Origin: Corticium candelabrum
Taxonomy: Eukaryota > Porifera > Homoscleromorpha > Homosclerophorida > Plakinidae
Reading direction: 5' to 3'
DNA: 64,000 nt
NCBI RefSeq assembly: GCF_963422355.1
Contig: NC_085097.1
Coordinates: forward strand, 3,633,039 to 3,697,038
The notes beneath the pieces were generated by a model. That model saw only the letters and a list, made by a program, of their open reading frames with translations, searched no databases and was not told the DNA's origin. The stretch's first letter is position 1. Each line of letters begins with the position of its first letter. A program made the translations under genes and the position numbers. Below, one piece after another: positions 30,686 to 42,890 of this stretch.

Positions 30686-32180
30686 ATGTCGTCCGAGCCA
30701 AAAGACGATTGGCAACGATATGTCACTCCCAAGTTACCAGAACTTGTGAAAAAGCTAGAGCCGTCGAAGTTATTGGAGGAGTTACTTGCTTGTGGCCTTC
30801 TAACTTCAGACGATTGCGGTACTCTGCGACATGGCTGTTTGACGGAGGAGAATCGATCTCGCGTACTGCTTCACGACATACTCCCACGCAGGGGAAACGA
30901 TGCGTTCTACCTATTCTGCAAAGCCCTAGGTAAAGTCGATGGACAACGACATATTCTGAAAGAAGTTCTGCAGGTGGAAACCATGACGAAGCCTTCTAGT
31001 GAAGAAGTTGAAAAAACTCCGCCACAGAAAGGTACTAATGAGTCAACAGTGGAAGCACCCGCACCCGCTAGTTCATTGGTAGAGGTGAAGTCTCAATGGG
31101 AAAACGTGAAGCCTTGTCGCACAGACCTCATCAACAAGCTGCGCCCTAGTCTGATCTTAGATGAACTTCGTACAGATGGGTTAGTTACAAGAAACGAATA
31201 TCTACTGCTCCAGCAAGAGTCAATGAGTGAAGCTGAACGATCAGACATGCTTGTAAGTAAAATTCTTCCACAGAAAGGGAAAGGATCATTTGAAGCATTT
31301 TGTAAAGTTTTAGGTAGGGAAGAACAACAAAGGCATATTGTTAGTGAGATTTTGAAAGTTGAAACTGTAGATCTGCTGCGTGTCCATGGTAGTAAGTCAA
31401 AAATTTCTGATCCTAAAACTGATGAAATCAAATCTGACATTGAATCGTGCAGAAAAGAAAACCATGTTGAATTACCCAAAGCATTGGAATCTGACATTGA
31501 AGAATCTGACGTTGAGTTGTCCAGTAATCGCAAAAGCGCAGAGTCACCGAAAGACTTAGAATCTGACATCAAGTCATCAAAACTTGTGGAAGCATCAAAA
31601 GTTTTGGAATCGAATTCAAGCAGATTCACAAATGTGTCTGTTAATGAAAATATTTCAAGTGTAGCGTTTTTTTTCCGAGAAGAAGACGAGAGGCGTGTTA
31701 AGCCTTTTGAGAATTTAATTATAGCTATGTGTCAAACGTTATTTGACGTTTTGAAAGATGACGTTATCTTTATGTATTATGCTCCATCAGATCGTGGTCT
31801 GAAGGGTGCTGCTACTTTGTATGGTGACCTAGACTACAAGTTTGGTCTGTTTCATCTGCATAATGTTGCTCCAAGTTTAGTTAGAAGGCGCAAGAGCCTG
31901 TTCATTTCTTGCATTGCTTCGTTTTTGCACACGAAGAAACATCTCATTTATTACATGGAAGAATTTGATGACTCAACTCTTGTTCTGTTACGTATTCATT
32001 TGAGTGTCTACCTTATCCTTCTTTCTGCTCTGGGAGTGGAAGAGCAATGTACTGCATTTTACGAAACATTGAAACGGACATTTCCAGGGTTAGGTGTTGT
32101 CAAGTTGAAGCTAGGTGGTTTGCCAACAATACAACTGACATGTTCAGGAGTCAGGAAACAATCTGTCATGTGGAAGAAAG
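30686..32180 (+). CDS. CARD-CARD protein with unrecognised C-terminal domain
   Basis: The first exon, possibly the only one seen, is 1495 bp and open (about 498 aa) to a GTAAAC donor at 32181. CARD 1 is residues 1-95 (LPELVKKLEP, LLTSDDCGTLRH, ILPRRGNDAFYLFCKALG). A linker follows, then CARD 2 at about 130-230 (LINKLRPSLILDELRTDG, EAERSDMLVSKILPQKGKG, FCKVLGREEQQRHIV). Next is an acidic repeat-rich region (LPKALESDIEESD, SPKDLESDIKS, ASKVLESNSS). Last is a domain of about 180 residues, partly hydrophobic, that I do not recognise (SSVAFFFREEDERRVKPF, LFISCIASFLHTKKHLIYYM, LVLLRIHLSVYLILLSALG). The upstream 515 bp is shared with the other CARD loci. Without the donor, the frame would run into the GT repeat and code Cys-Val repeats, which is implausible. 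Downstream exons were not found. Confidence 0.8.
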
Positions 32181-32184
32181 GTAA

Positions 32185-32187
<3 letters not shown>

Positions 32188-32244
<57 letters not shown>
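32188..32244. repeat. (GT)n microsatellite
   Basis: A GT run beginning a few bases inside the proposed intron after the CARD-CARD exon. Confidence 0.95.
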
Positions 32245-32758
<514 letters not shown>

Positions 32759-33014
32759 GGGAGATGAGGAGATTGCATCTGGGAGAGTGAAGAAGAAATA
32801 GTTGGAATAGTTGGATGCCAGACCATTGAATACTGATTTGGATGGTTGTCTCTAGCTTGGAACTTTCAGACCAGAGGTCGCGCAAGCTCTAGTTTGGACC
32901 AGAACTGTACTAAAATGATTTCGGAAATAGCCTTGTAAGCCAATCACTGATTCAGTATCTTATATTTGAAATGTCGGGTGTAAATTCTGATTAGTTAGCA
33001 GTAATTGGTTAAGG

Positions 33015-33808
33015 AGCCTGATCCCCTACTGACAAAATATAATCATTATAATTCATGACATAACTGTTACATATGAACTATCAGTTAAAACGTTCCAAAA
33101 TTTATCATTTGGTAATGCTAGTAGAGTTTCAACGGTCTAACTGTCAAGTTGTCTCCATAGCAACAAGACACGCCTCCACTGTTTTAGACGAGGTTGCAAC
33201 GGTTATTGCGAGCTCGCTTCGCTCGAACGTGCAGGGAATGTGAGGCTACATAGATCGCGGCCAGTCTGATGCGATTAGATTCTTTTTTTTGTGCGTTCAA
33301 GCTCATTTTGACGAGTTTTACTACCTCGAGGTGTTCAAATTTTGTATGAAAAAGACGTCAAATGCGCTCGTCAGCGTAACGAAGGTAAAAATCGATCCAT
33401 CAGATTGTTGTACCTCGTGTAACGAATCGTCGTGCCAAGTTTTTTGGTTCTACGCTTTAGTTTTGCCAACTTCATAGAAGAAGAAGGCTCGTAATGGCGT
33501 CCATACTGTCTTCGCGCAACGGTCGAGTACGCCGGAAGTTCTCGTCAAGTTGCAAGGTTGGTTAGAAACATGCAAGTGAGCTAGACGTAAGCTACAGGCA
33601 CTGTTTCTACACTTCAAGAGACGACTAGAGCTAGTCATGTTGTAGCGTCGCTTCTGTCTAGGAGGAAAGGAATACCGGAAGTGCAGGGTTACTCAAGAAT
33701 GCACGTCGATTTGAAGGTGAAGCCAGGAATTTTGATGAAATGAAATTATAAAGGAAAGATTTCATAGAAATAATTTTTTCCTAGAATCGGTCTGTAGGGA
33801 ATCAGGCT
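33015..33808. mobile_element. Element with 15-bp terminal inverted repeats, type unclear
   Basis: AGCCTGATCCCCTAC at the left end is matched by GTAGGGAATCAGGCT at the right (one mismatch when inverted), 794 bp apart. Inside is AT-rich sequence plus a GC-richer middle with no transposase. No clean target duplication is visible, so the superfamily is not assigned. Confidence 0.55.
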
Positions 33809-34330
33809 AAGCGCTGATTACGTAAGTACGCGAGAGTGAAATCCTCCTGTGCAGGTTCGTGCACACAGTGTAGTGCCCTAAATGAAGACTGTGGTGCACG
33901 CACGAACCTTAGATTTAGTTTCGCCTTCAGTTGTTCGATCTTTTCAAGTATGCGGTGACAGCACATACTCAGCAACCTAGTTACACCATCACATTTGACA
34001 ACTGGTCCTGCATGGCTAGTCGAGTGGTTAGATTAGCTAGCGTTCTGGCAAAGAATAAAAAAAGTCGTCGTTTTATGCCGTCCACCAAGATATCAGGGCA
34101 AACACAAGGCATATATATGCGTCATTTAGATTTCATGGCATTTCAAATGATACGTTTGCATAGCGCAAAGCTTGGTATCTTTCCATCTCGTTATTAAACT
34201 AGGTAAAACGATTCTAGGCTGTTAGACTACTATTCAGCATCGCTTTTTAATAAGTACTTTCAAAATCATTTTAGAATCGTTAGAGAGTTTGCATGCTCTC
34301 TAGTCTGGGAGTTCGAGGCTAAGTTGAGTC
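33809..34330. other. Intergenic with a small inverted repeat
   Basis: Near 33854-33910 the phrase AGGTTCGTGCACACAG faces TGTGGTGCACGCACGAACCT and could form a hairpin. No gene is supported; an 88-codon frame at 33931-34197 has no recognised motif. Confidence 0.4.
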
Positions 34331-34466
34331 CAAAGAAAAGATGGAGAGATATGATGAGAAGAGCTAGACTTTTAGGACATTGAAGTATCAGAGGAGGAAT
34401 GACATGAAGAGGCTATGAAGTTGAGATCGGGATTGACTACATCGTGTCGTACGTGATGGTTTGGAA

Positions 34467-34520
34467 TAGTCTCGCGTAGCCAGATATCAAGAAGGAGAGG
34501 GGTTTGGCTATGCGAGACTA
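34467..34520. mobile_element. Minimal 54-bp MITE with 9-bp target duplication
   Basis: Ends TAGTCTCGCGTAGCCA and TGGCTATGCGAGACTA are inverted copies with one mismatch. GGTTTGGAA flanks the element on both sides (34458-34466 and 34521-34529), marking an insertion. It is far too short to encode anything and was presumably mobilised in trans. Confidence 0.75.
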
Positions 34521-34539
34521 GGTTTGGAACATTGGAGAG

Positions 34540-34758
34540 AGAGAATGGGGACATGCTCTTGTGGCAGTCAGGGATGTGAAGTGTGAGGTGTACTCCACGA
34601 CGTTTAGAAGACTGAATGACAAGGCGAGGCACAGTGTATCCATGGAAGAAAGTAAGAAACCTTTACGGGAACAACAAGGTGTAATCCAATGTTCAAAGTG
34701 TTTCAAATGGTTCCGGAATAAAGGAGGACTGACAGTTCACAGATGTTTAGTTTTGTAG
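34540..34758 (+). pseudogene. C-terminal fragment with a C2H2-like finger (retroelement-like)
   Basis: The open frame ends in QCSKCFKWFRNKGGLTVHRC, a Cys2-His-Cys/His finger preceded by basic sequence. Such a lone finger near a C-terminus, after a short KRWRDMMRRARLLGH-like segment (about 34340-34380), is seen in some LINE-type proteins, but the link is weak. The 54-bp MITE lies just upstream. Confidence 0.35.
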
Positions 34759-34839
34759 CAACTTGCATTATTCCACCATCAGACTTGTTGTCTCTTTGAG
34801 GCAAGCGTGGCTGTGTTGCCGTAGCTAACAGAACAGACT

Positions 34840-34840
<1 letters not shown>

Positions 34841-34892
<52 letters not shown>
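34841..34892. repeat. (GT)n microsatellite
   Basis: 52 bp of GT repeat, followed by a degenerate GTGTGGGTGT-rich stretch to about 34975. Confidence 0.95.
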
Positions 34893-34893
<1 letters not shown>

Positions 34894-35924
34894 GGTTGTT
34901 TGTTTAGTGAATGGGTGTGGTGTGGGTGTAAGTGTGGATGTGTGAGTGTGGGTGTGAGTTTTGTTTGGGTGTGGGTGCGCTTGCACCTATATTCACAATG
35001 AGAGAAGTCTTGTGCATTGGTGTTAATTTTACGTACTGTTTTGTAGCATACCATTAAACTGAGAGTTTAGTGTTACAAAATCAAACGTTTGATGTATTGT
35101 TTGACTAAGTCTCGTGTAGTATGTAACTGATTTGTTGCAGCCAAGTTAAACATGGCAAGTTTAGTGACTGTACCTTGTGAATTTTGATGTAGGAAGTTCA
35201 ATGAAATTATGGAAAACGCACCACGAGACTTTGCTGTCATTGTCAACCATTGCTTCGGTGCTCTTTTTATGATTTTGTTTGCAATGTTCATAAAATAATA
35301 TTTTATAATTGTATAGCAATTCAAATGTGTTCGTGACCAGGTGGATTGCTTGTTTCCAACTGTTGATGATATAACTGACGATATCACTGCAAAGAGGTTT
35401 CACAGAGAGGTGATTACCATGCACCCTCTCTTGTTTTGCAATTCGTGGAATGAGGTAGACTGTTGCTATAGTTCCAGGGTTTGATATTATGCGGAGAAGT
35501 GTTGGATGAGAAGAACAAACAGAATAGGATAGTAATGAATTCACTCAAGAATGACAGAACAGACATTGCATGGCAGGTTAAAGCAATGGGTGTAGTTTAG
35601 TTCAACAGCCATGGCGAAAAACTTATCTTGATTGTATATGAACATAGAAACTATCAAAAAATGATGGTTCGGTTGCTGCTTGCTTTACCAGAATGAAAGT
35701 GAGAGAGACAACTGTTGCAAGTGCTGTATATGTATGTATTACTATGTCTACTCCATCCGTGGTATAAGTCATTTATAGTGTTTGTAATGTTATGTGTGTG
35801 TTAGAACAAACTTGATAGAACTACAGGTGTTCAGGAGGACATAGAGTTGAGTTTATCACAGAGACCGCAAGTACAACATCTTTCTATCAGATTGACTTGA
35901 TTTGTATGAGATATTTTTGTTCAG
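34893..35924. other. Intergenic or intron, no exon seen
   Basis: No recognised gene. If the two exons at 35925-36225 belong to a larger gene, this could be intron sequence; its right edge is a plausible acceptor (TTTTTGTTCAG). Confidence 0.4.
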
Positions 35925-36225
35925 TTGCGAGAGCAAACTGCTCACATTTCCACAACGATAGAAGGATTAGAAATACGAGCAGCTAATCTGATCCTTGCCA
36001 GGAAACAGAAAGAGCTGAAACAAGTAGTGCCTTACCCTGAGAAGAAAAGTAAGGAGACAAAAGGAAAGGAAGAAGAAGCAAAGTCTACTGATAAACAATC
36101 AGATGATGACCTTGGTAAGTAGAGAAGTGACTGAAAACTCAAATTTGGTTCTAACATTATAATGAATATTTTAGGAACATCGAGGCAGAAAATGGTTTCT
36201 GATGTCCGTCAAAGATACCAAACAG
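35925..36225 (+). CDS. Two exons of an unrecognised gene (partial)
   Basis: Exon 35925-36114 follows an acceptor (TTGTTCAG) and ends at a consensus GTAAGT donor. Exon 36175-36225 (51 bp) follows ATTTTAG and ends at GTTAGC, with matching phase 1. The joined frame reads LREQTAHISTTIEGLEIRAA, then LILARKQKELKQVV, then a Lys/Glu-rich stretch and GTSRQKMVSDVRQRYQT. The first part looks like a helical or coiled-coil segment, the second is charged and probably disordered. No family recognised. Phase does not allow direct joining to the CARD-CARD exon end at 32180. Confidence 0.5.
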
Positions 36226-36827
36226 GTTAGCAATTAGTTCTAACATTTACATGGGACTGTAAAAATACTACATCTAAAGACATGAATTTCATTGCCAGCA
36301 TCTAAGCTTTGACTCTATGTCGTTTTGTCTGCAACAGATTTGTGTTGCAACTAATGTTATTATTCCTAAAGGCCATCTCTTCTTACCGGACATTTTTTCC
36401 AATCGAAAAATGATCAGATTCACATTGACCACCCTAAGACCCGTTCATTTCGAACAAATGTCTGACAGATGTTAATGAATGTTAAACGTCTTTGGATATC
36501 ACTGACTACACTTCGAAGCTTTCAATTCACAAATATCACTTTTGCCAAACAGTAAATTGAATCACATGTACTGGGAACACTACAATATTATACAACTTTT
36601 GATATTGAATACCACTGGTTTGGGTAGTGAGTGCACACTTTAAAGACAGTTGAATCTGCTAAAGATCGAATCTTCACTACAGACTAGTTGCCTCTGGTTC
36701 TTCTCAAAACGGCTCTTTTAGCATCACTTTACCGACAAGCGTAGCTTGCGTCAATTATTCTTGACAATTTAATTACTAGAGCTTTCAACGAGAAAAGGAT
36801 ATGACAGCTGAGCACAACGACGTAATT

Positions 36828-37122
36828 CCGAGAAGGGTCATGCTTGGGTTCTTTTTTGCGTGGGCTCCGCCCTACTAGCCTTTAACCTGTGCTCGCTGCA
36901 GAGCTGGGAGGAAGACGGGCAATTGTCCTCACCCTAACTTGACATTAGAAAGCTCTTCCCAACAGGAAATGCCTCACTCTACTTCATGTACTCCAATGTT
37001 CTTTCATGCCTTGCCGCCCAACTTGCAACTCGCTCCGCCGCACTGGTTAAGAGAGATTAACTGCGAAAGAGGCTAGCTTAATTTAGGTCATGCTGTGCTT
37101 CACTAGGCATGACCCTTCTCGG
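36828..37122. mobile_element. MITE with CCGAGAAGGGTCATGC ends
   Basis: CCGAGAAGGGTCATGC at the left end and GCATGACCCTTCTCGG at the right are perfect inverted copies 295 bp apart. No coding content. No clear target duplication is visible at the flanks. Confidence 0.7.
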
Positions 37123-39877
37123 CTATAGAGCCTTCTGTGCTTATCTATGCATTCTGTTACTACTAATAGAAACGAAAGTTGTCGGCTGTACTTTACTATC
37201 TATGCCATCTATTCCTAAGAATAGACATTCAGTTATGCTGTACTTGCCCATGCATTTGGTTGTATGTAGTTATGCTAGATATTGTGTGTTAATATTAATG
37301 AATCTTGCCACGTCACAACTACATCTGAATCAGATTGTTATTGAAACATATATGTCATTGGGTACTTTTGGTCTTCTTTTACTGTCTTGTTTACCGCCTG
37401 TTTGGAGAAATGTAATGTCTTGTAATAGCTTATACGTGGCATACTGAGGCTTTCTAGAACTGGTGTGTGCCAGGTTGGCCGGAATGTGTGTTTGTGCATG
37501 TACACAGTCGTAGTTATGACTGTAATACTGCAAACACACTGGCAACTTCAGAACTGAGCTGGACCAGATAAATTTTTTCAAGGTTGTTATTACTCAAAAT
37601 ACTTGATAAAGGCCTTCTTTGAAGCTTACTTTAGTCATCTAGATCATGCTCTTTCTACTGTTCATGGGACGGGTGTGAAGTCTCTACTGTGAACATAGTG
37701 TAGATCTGTGGCAGGATTGGAAGCCACACACCTTCCAGTCCACATACATTTTAATTAAGAAAGCCTCAATATGCGATATTCTTTAAAACACTAAACTCTA
37801 CAGACAGTAAATCGAGACAACTAAACAAGATCTAAAGTACAGATGACATGTTACAATAGATAACCCAGTGATTCTAGTGTAGTTGTGATGTTTGGCCGCA
37901 GGTTTCATTACTAATTGATTACCTGTATTTAGTAGTAATGAAGTGCATAGGTAAGCAAATTAAACGAATCCGAATGTCTATTTTTGTCATAGTTGGTACA
38001 GCAGACAAAGTCTGTTTCCGTTATTAGTAACAGAATGCACTGGCCACGGGTGAATACGTGTTCCTCCAGTTTGGGGCTGATCATCAATTTTACTGTAAAG
38101 CCACGCCTATTTTTACTTTTTGCTCCACAGTGTGAACGCCTGCCATTGCCTGGACAGTTTGATGCGCAAAGATTAATCTCACTGTTTTGTACATGAGGGA
38201 AACATTGCTCATTGACTTCACCCTCTTACAAAGATTGAAGAGGATTTAGCTCCCTATTTTGTCTTTCCCTGACGCTACGCCAGAACTCATAGGCAAGAAC
38301 AGCAGACTATAGCTGGAAAGGTTGTAGTTTACTGTGAACCATGGCATGATCCTTTTTCTGATTCGGTAACTAATTATGTGGATATTGATACGCAGTATGT
38401 CCAGTGCTTTGTGCTCGGTTCTTGTCCTAAGGATATTGGCTGGCTAGGCTCGGTGTAAACAAATGCTTACGGTGTAGGGCGCAGTAAGCGTGAACTTTAG
38501 GTAACAATGCAGACGCTAATTTCTGACAGGATCTAAGTGTCAGACATTTCTTGCCACTACCCCATCCACCCACTCTTGAACATTGTTAGGATTGGAGAAA
38601 ATGTTCGGCAACAGAAATGCATCATACAGGGGAATTTACTGTATAATTAATTTTTCAATATTTTAGTTATTATTGCTAGTTTAATAATTGATCAGATGCA
38701 AATCAATTAGCAGGAACATGGGATCATAATGCCAGAGGTTGTTGGAAGCTTAATTAAGTTGCTTGAATAGTTAGTATATGTTAGAAATTCACACAATGTT
38801 GAGGTGAAATCTGTTTATGCAATTTCTATATGGCATCCCTAATCTTGAAGTTTGCAAATTGTACTGCCACAAGTGCACATGCATGCAGATGCTAGCATTA
38901 CAAGAATTGTACAGTAAAGATGCCTACCACTTTAGCAATTAAGCACTAAAGTTCTAAACCCTTGGCAGAATATAATTATTTTCTTTCTAGCCGTTTACTG
39001 TTACCAAGACCAATCTGGAGTAAACATCTGTTTATTAATCAACCTGCACCCCATTAGTCGCCCAAGTGGCCAGCTAGCTTGGTTTTACTGTAGCCTTAGT
39101 GCATACGAGCCAACGGTTAATGAGAGCCAGTGCATAAACTGTTCTTTGTCAGAACAAGTTATGTAAAGCTGGAACGATGTATTAAGCCGCGTTTACACGT
39201 GCAACTCTAAATTGTGCCCTGGGCTCAACCCTGGCCCGTACTCCCAGTTCCTGCTCTGTTTTGCATTCACACGTCTATAGTTATCATGCGCAGGGTCTGA
39301 AGTGCGATTCAGTTGCGTGTTCTGTAGACAACAGCAGTGTCTATTAGAGTGGTCTCCATGTTGCCAAATTGGCGACAGACTTTTCATTTTGGCAACAAAG
39401 TTGTGGATTTAAGCAACAGTCGTTTAGAGCTCTGAAATGTAGGCACGTTTGACTCAGACTAGCTCACCTTCGGGTGGTAGACACATGTCGACAGGAGACT
39501 CCTGGCTTCAGTAGTAGTTTTGCTGTGGCTAGATCTGCTCAGAATGGTCAGCACGCGTCCGGAAAAATATAATATAGTAGAGTAATATACTTATTTGGCG
39601 CAAGGTATCAATTGACGGATATGTTGCACGCTATTATTTTAATCATTGCGTGCAATTTCCTGCACGTGTTCTGTACTAAAAGTAAAGTGTCAATACGTGC
39701 ATGCGGTACAGCAGTTAAACTGAATTAGTGAATGTGAAAGAGGTTTCAGTAAACTATCTTCTATAAGAAGGAGCTTCTTAGTAGGATGTCATATATTCAA
39801 CTATTAGTGCATCCGTTGGTATTGGTCTTGAAGAGAGATCTGTGTATTAGTTTCCTATTTTGTGACCTTAGAGTAGG

Positions 39878-39880
<3 letters not shown>
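37123..39880. other. Intergenic, no gene seen
   Basis: A hydrophobic 112-codon frame at 37109-37447 overlaps the MITE edge and has no recognised domain. Around 39186-39260 a GCGTTTACACGTGCAACTC phrase resembles the end of another MITE type, but no matching end was found. Otherwise nothing. Confidence 0.4.

Positions 39881-39948
<68 letters not shown>
39881..39948. repeat. (TA)n microsatellite
   Basis: About 68 bp of TA dinucleotide repeat. Confidence 0.95.
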
Positions 39949-39951
<3 letters not shown>

Positions 39952-40179
39952 GTAGTTAGCATTTCTGTGTATGTGTCTGTGTATGTGCTGGGTATAGTAC
40001 TAAAGTCCGTTCAAAGAGAGCTCGTGGGAAATGTGGTTACTAGATAAGACAAAGGATTGTAATACTAACAATTGATAAATGAGAAATTAGAGCAATGGTT
40101 GCTACCCAGTCCTCGCTGCCTACTATCTATCTGCTTTAGTACGTCAGGGTCTGTCTTGTTCAACAGTTTTCTGCCATTC

Positions 40180-40407
40180 GAACAACTGGCCAGAAAAGGC
40201 GTTGAAAATGTGACGGCGGCGAAATGGAAGAAGTGTGATGACCACATCATCCAGAAAGTGGAAAGACGGCGTTGTAGAACAAGCAGTAGAAAAACAAATA
40301 GGTACTGAGGACTCTTCAGGCAGTGAAGAGATTTATCAAGGAGGCGACGATAATGACAACAAGCAGTAGAAAGATGAATAGGTGCTGAGGACTCTTCAGA
40401 CAGTGAA
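40180..40407 (+). other. Acidic-repeat coding relic, duplicated about 80 bp unit
   Basis: Coding-like text (QLARKGVENVTAAKWKKCDD, then after a shift VEKQIGTEDSSGSEEIYQG, GDDNDN) is followed by a second copy of the acidic unit (about 40362-40407 plus 41503-41545). A 1.1-kb element splits the second copy. It could be the tail of a transposase or of a host protein; I do not recognise it. Confidence 0.35.
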
Positions 40408-41502
40408 CAGTGTTCTCCCCAGGTATCTCAAGACGTGGCGGCCTGCCACGCCTTGGCTAAGTTTTACCAGGACACGCCCAATCCCGCGATTCCTTAGCTA
40501 ATACCGCCACGCCTTGACTTATGCCTGTCGTGCCTTACTATCTATGTGATAGGCAAGAAATGGGAGACCAGTGGTTTGGATTCCCGTCTAGACGAATAGA
40601 ACACCTGTTGTTGTTGTGAAATGTCCAAAAAGCAACTTCATAGAGACCGCTATGTCCAAAATATACTTATGACGTTGTTTCAAATCTGATTCGACGTTAT
40701 TTGATGGCGTATTTGCCCACATTCTAATTCGTATGTGAGTCACGCCCTCGGTAGCCGTTTGTGCCGTGCAGTCGTTATTGGTGCATTGAGAGAATAGAAA
40801 GTCACAAGACAATGTACATCAATACGTCAAATTGTGTTGTTGCAGTGATAGCTGAATTTCTCGTTCTTGTAGTGGCGTTTTTGGCACATACGGAAACCGA
40901 TCTGGGAGGCGTTAGCTTGCACAACATGTAAGACAATGCACTGATTACAGATGCCAAAACGCGCTTGAACGGCATCTGCCCAAAGCCAAAGTTAGCGAAA
41001 GCAGTGCTCAGGTTAGTGTAGACATGTTCACAGTTTCGACTTGTAGATCTCGGCGAGCATGCTGATACGCTGCGCACGTCTCTAGGGTCGATATCGGCAT
41101 GGAAAATTGTCACCGACTTCTTAGCGAACTTGTCTATTAGTGCTAAGTTACTAACGAAAGCTATTACAATCGATTTTGTGATTTGTATTGGCTTGGAATA
41201 ATTGGGAGGGGCAGGTTTTCGACGCGCAGGTTTTCGACATGCAGATTTGAAAGTAGCCCGGATTAGAAGCGGGGTTAATGATAGCTTGCTTGTGTTGTAC
41301 TCTGTCCACGCATAGAAATGTTGTACAGCTAACATTTTAGACCAAACACAAGCACCCTATGTTGCTCTAGCACTGCACCGCAAAGCCAGCAAACCCCACT
41401 CAGATGACCACGCCCACGTTTGAAACAACCACGCCCACAAGTGCGTTCCATTTAACCACGTCTACACCGCCATGCATTTGAGATATTCTGGGGAGAACAC
41501 TG
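40408..41502. mobile_element. Non-autonomous hAT-like element with 5-bp target duplication
   Basis: Ends CAGTGTTCTCCCCAG and CTGGGGAGAACACTG are perfect inverted repeats. GTGAA flanks both (40403-40407 and 41503-41507). Removing the element rejoins the duplicated acidic unit, confirming the insertion. A 177-codon minus-strand frame (40802-41335) lies inside but has no transposase motif I can see. Confidence 0.85.
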
Positions 41503-41579
41503 GTGAAGATATTCTTCTAGGAGGCGACGATAATGACAACAATTAGTAGCGTGGGTGTTATTTACTGGCGATATTCTTT

Positions 41580-42890
41580 GTCAGTAATGCGTGGAAGGAG
41601 TCTCTTTCCGAAAGCATGCTACATCTACTAAGCCAGGATTAATAGAGTTAATTTGTCCAGAGATCTGACTCCATCTAGTCACGGTTTCTCGAATGATATG
41701 TTTATCGGCAGCATAGGGGAATACTTGCCAGAGATATGAGAATTTTCCCATGGGCTCTCCATTCTTTGAACGGACTTTGACCCAAATTGGATTCTGTACT
41801 ACAGACTTTGCAAGCTTTAGTATGATGAAATGTATATCGTGCTCAACCAGATCAGTCTGGTTTGTAACGTCTCTTGTAAGCACCGGAGGCAAACCCTTTG
41901 TCAGAGATGCTTAGACCAGCATGGCTGTCTAAACAGAAGACATGACTTTACGTAAGATGCGACTGGAGCTAAGAAAAAATGTTTCTGTAAGTGGTGCAGA
42001 TTGTGATGACATGGAATACTGTCCAGACATCATCAATACCTGCGTGCACTGTGCCCAAAGCTCCCAACTCATTGGAACAACTAGTGTCCAACACTGCCAC
42101 ATGCGTCTTACCTCCACCGGTAAGTCGCTGTATTTCGTCAACTTCTCAGTCTATTTCTTGGCGATGTTGCCATCAGCAGAACAGCTGATGTCAAGAAGGC
42201 AAGCGTTTGTCTTCCTATTTCTGAAACAGATGTTAGGAGGATTGACACCGATCTTCCTAGATGGCTTTGTCCCACATTATACTGATGTAGTCCGTCTCCA
42301 CCACCGTATCAGGATGATGCCGGTACCATATTCTCTCCACTGGAACCCCAGAATGACAACAAATGTTGTAGTAGATAATGGAAGCCACCGGATTGTGTCA
42401 ATCAGTGTAGTCTATCTGTGTCAAGGCACTACACGGTGCCATGATGTGGTCAACTGTTCACAGGCCTACACTGCACAAGCGGCAAGTGAGGCTGACGTCT
42501 CGATGCAGAATTTTGCACTTATAATACCTTGTCCGAAGATCTTGGTTTTGAGCAGCAGCAACCAGTCCCTCAGTTGCAGCAGGAAGATTCGATGACTTCA
42601 GTCATCTGTAGGTCTCATGTCCACAGGTGGTTTTTCAGTGACACGACGATACTGACTGTGCATAGCATAGGTTTTGAGGTTCAGGACTGTACAAGAAGAG
42701 AACTGCTGCACGTGCTGACATGTTTCACATCTGTCTGACGTGCTTGCTCGAATACACCATCACACATGATAGTCCCAATTCCATGCAGGCGCTGCGACTT
42801 GTTGTCCTTAGAAAACTCCCCTGCAGCTTTACAGTAAACTGGCTGGCTATGCATTGGACCTCTTAATGTCACACTCCTGTACCATTAGGT
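41580..42890 (-). mobile_element. RLE-class LINE, 3' fragment A
   Basis: Matches the 3' half of the longer LINE at 47130-49600: the conserved C-terminal peptide near 42130-41930 (TKYSDLPVEVRRMWQCWTL) and the same 3' tail (AGACATGACTTTACG; TGATCAGTCTGG-like text). Heavily frameshifted. No RT left. Confidence 0.65.

Noticed and set aside
31093..31629. 178-codon Ser-rich frame on the minus strand
   Set aside because: Shadow of the intact CARD-CARD exon on the plus strand.
33854..33910. Inverted repeat as a rho-independent terminator
   Set aside because: Eukaryotic context and no T-run; listed only as a possible hairpin in the intergenic entry.
37109..37447. 112-codon hydrophobic frame
   Set aside because: Overlaps the MITE end, has no recognised domain, and hydrophobic frames arise easily in AT-rich DNA.
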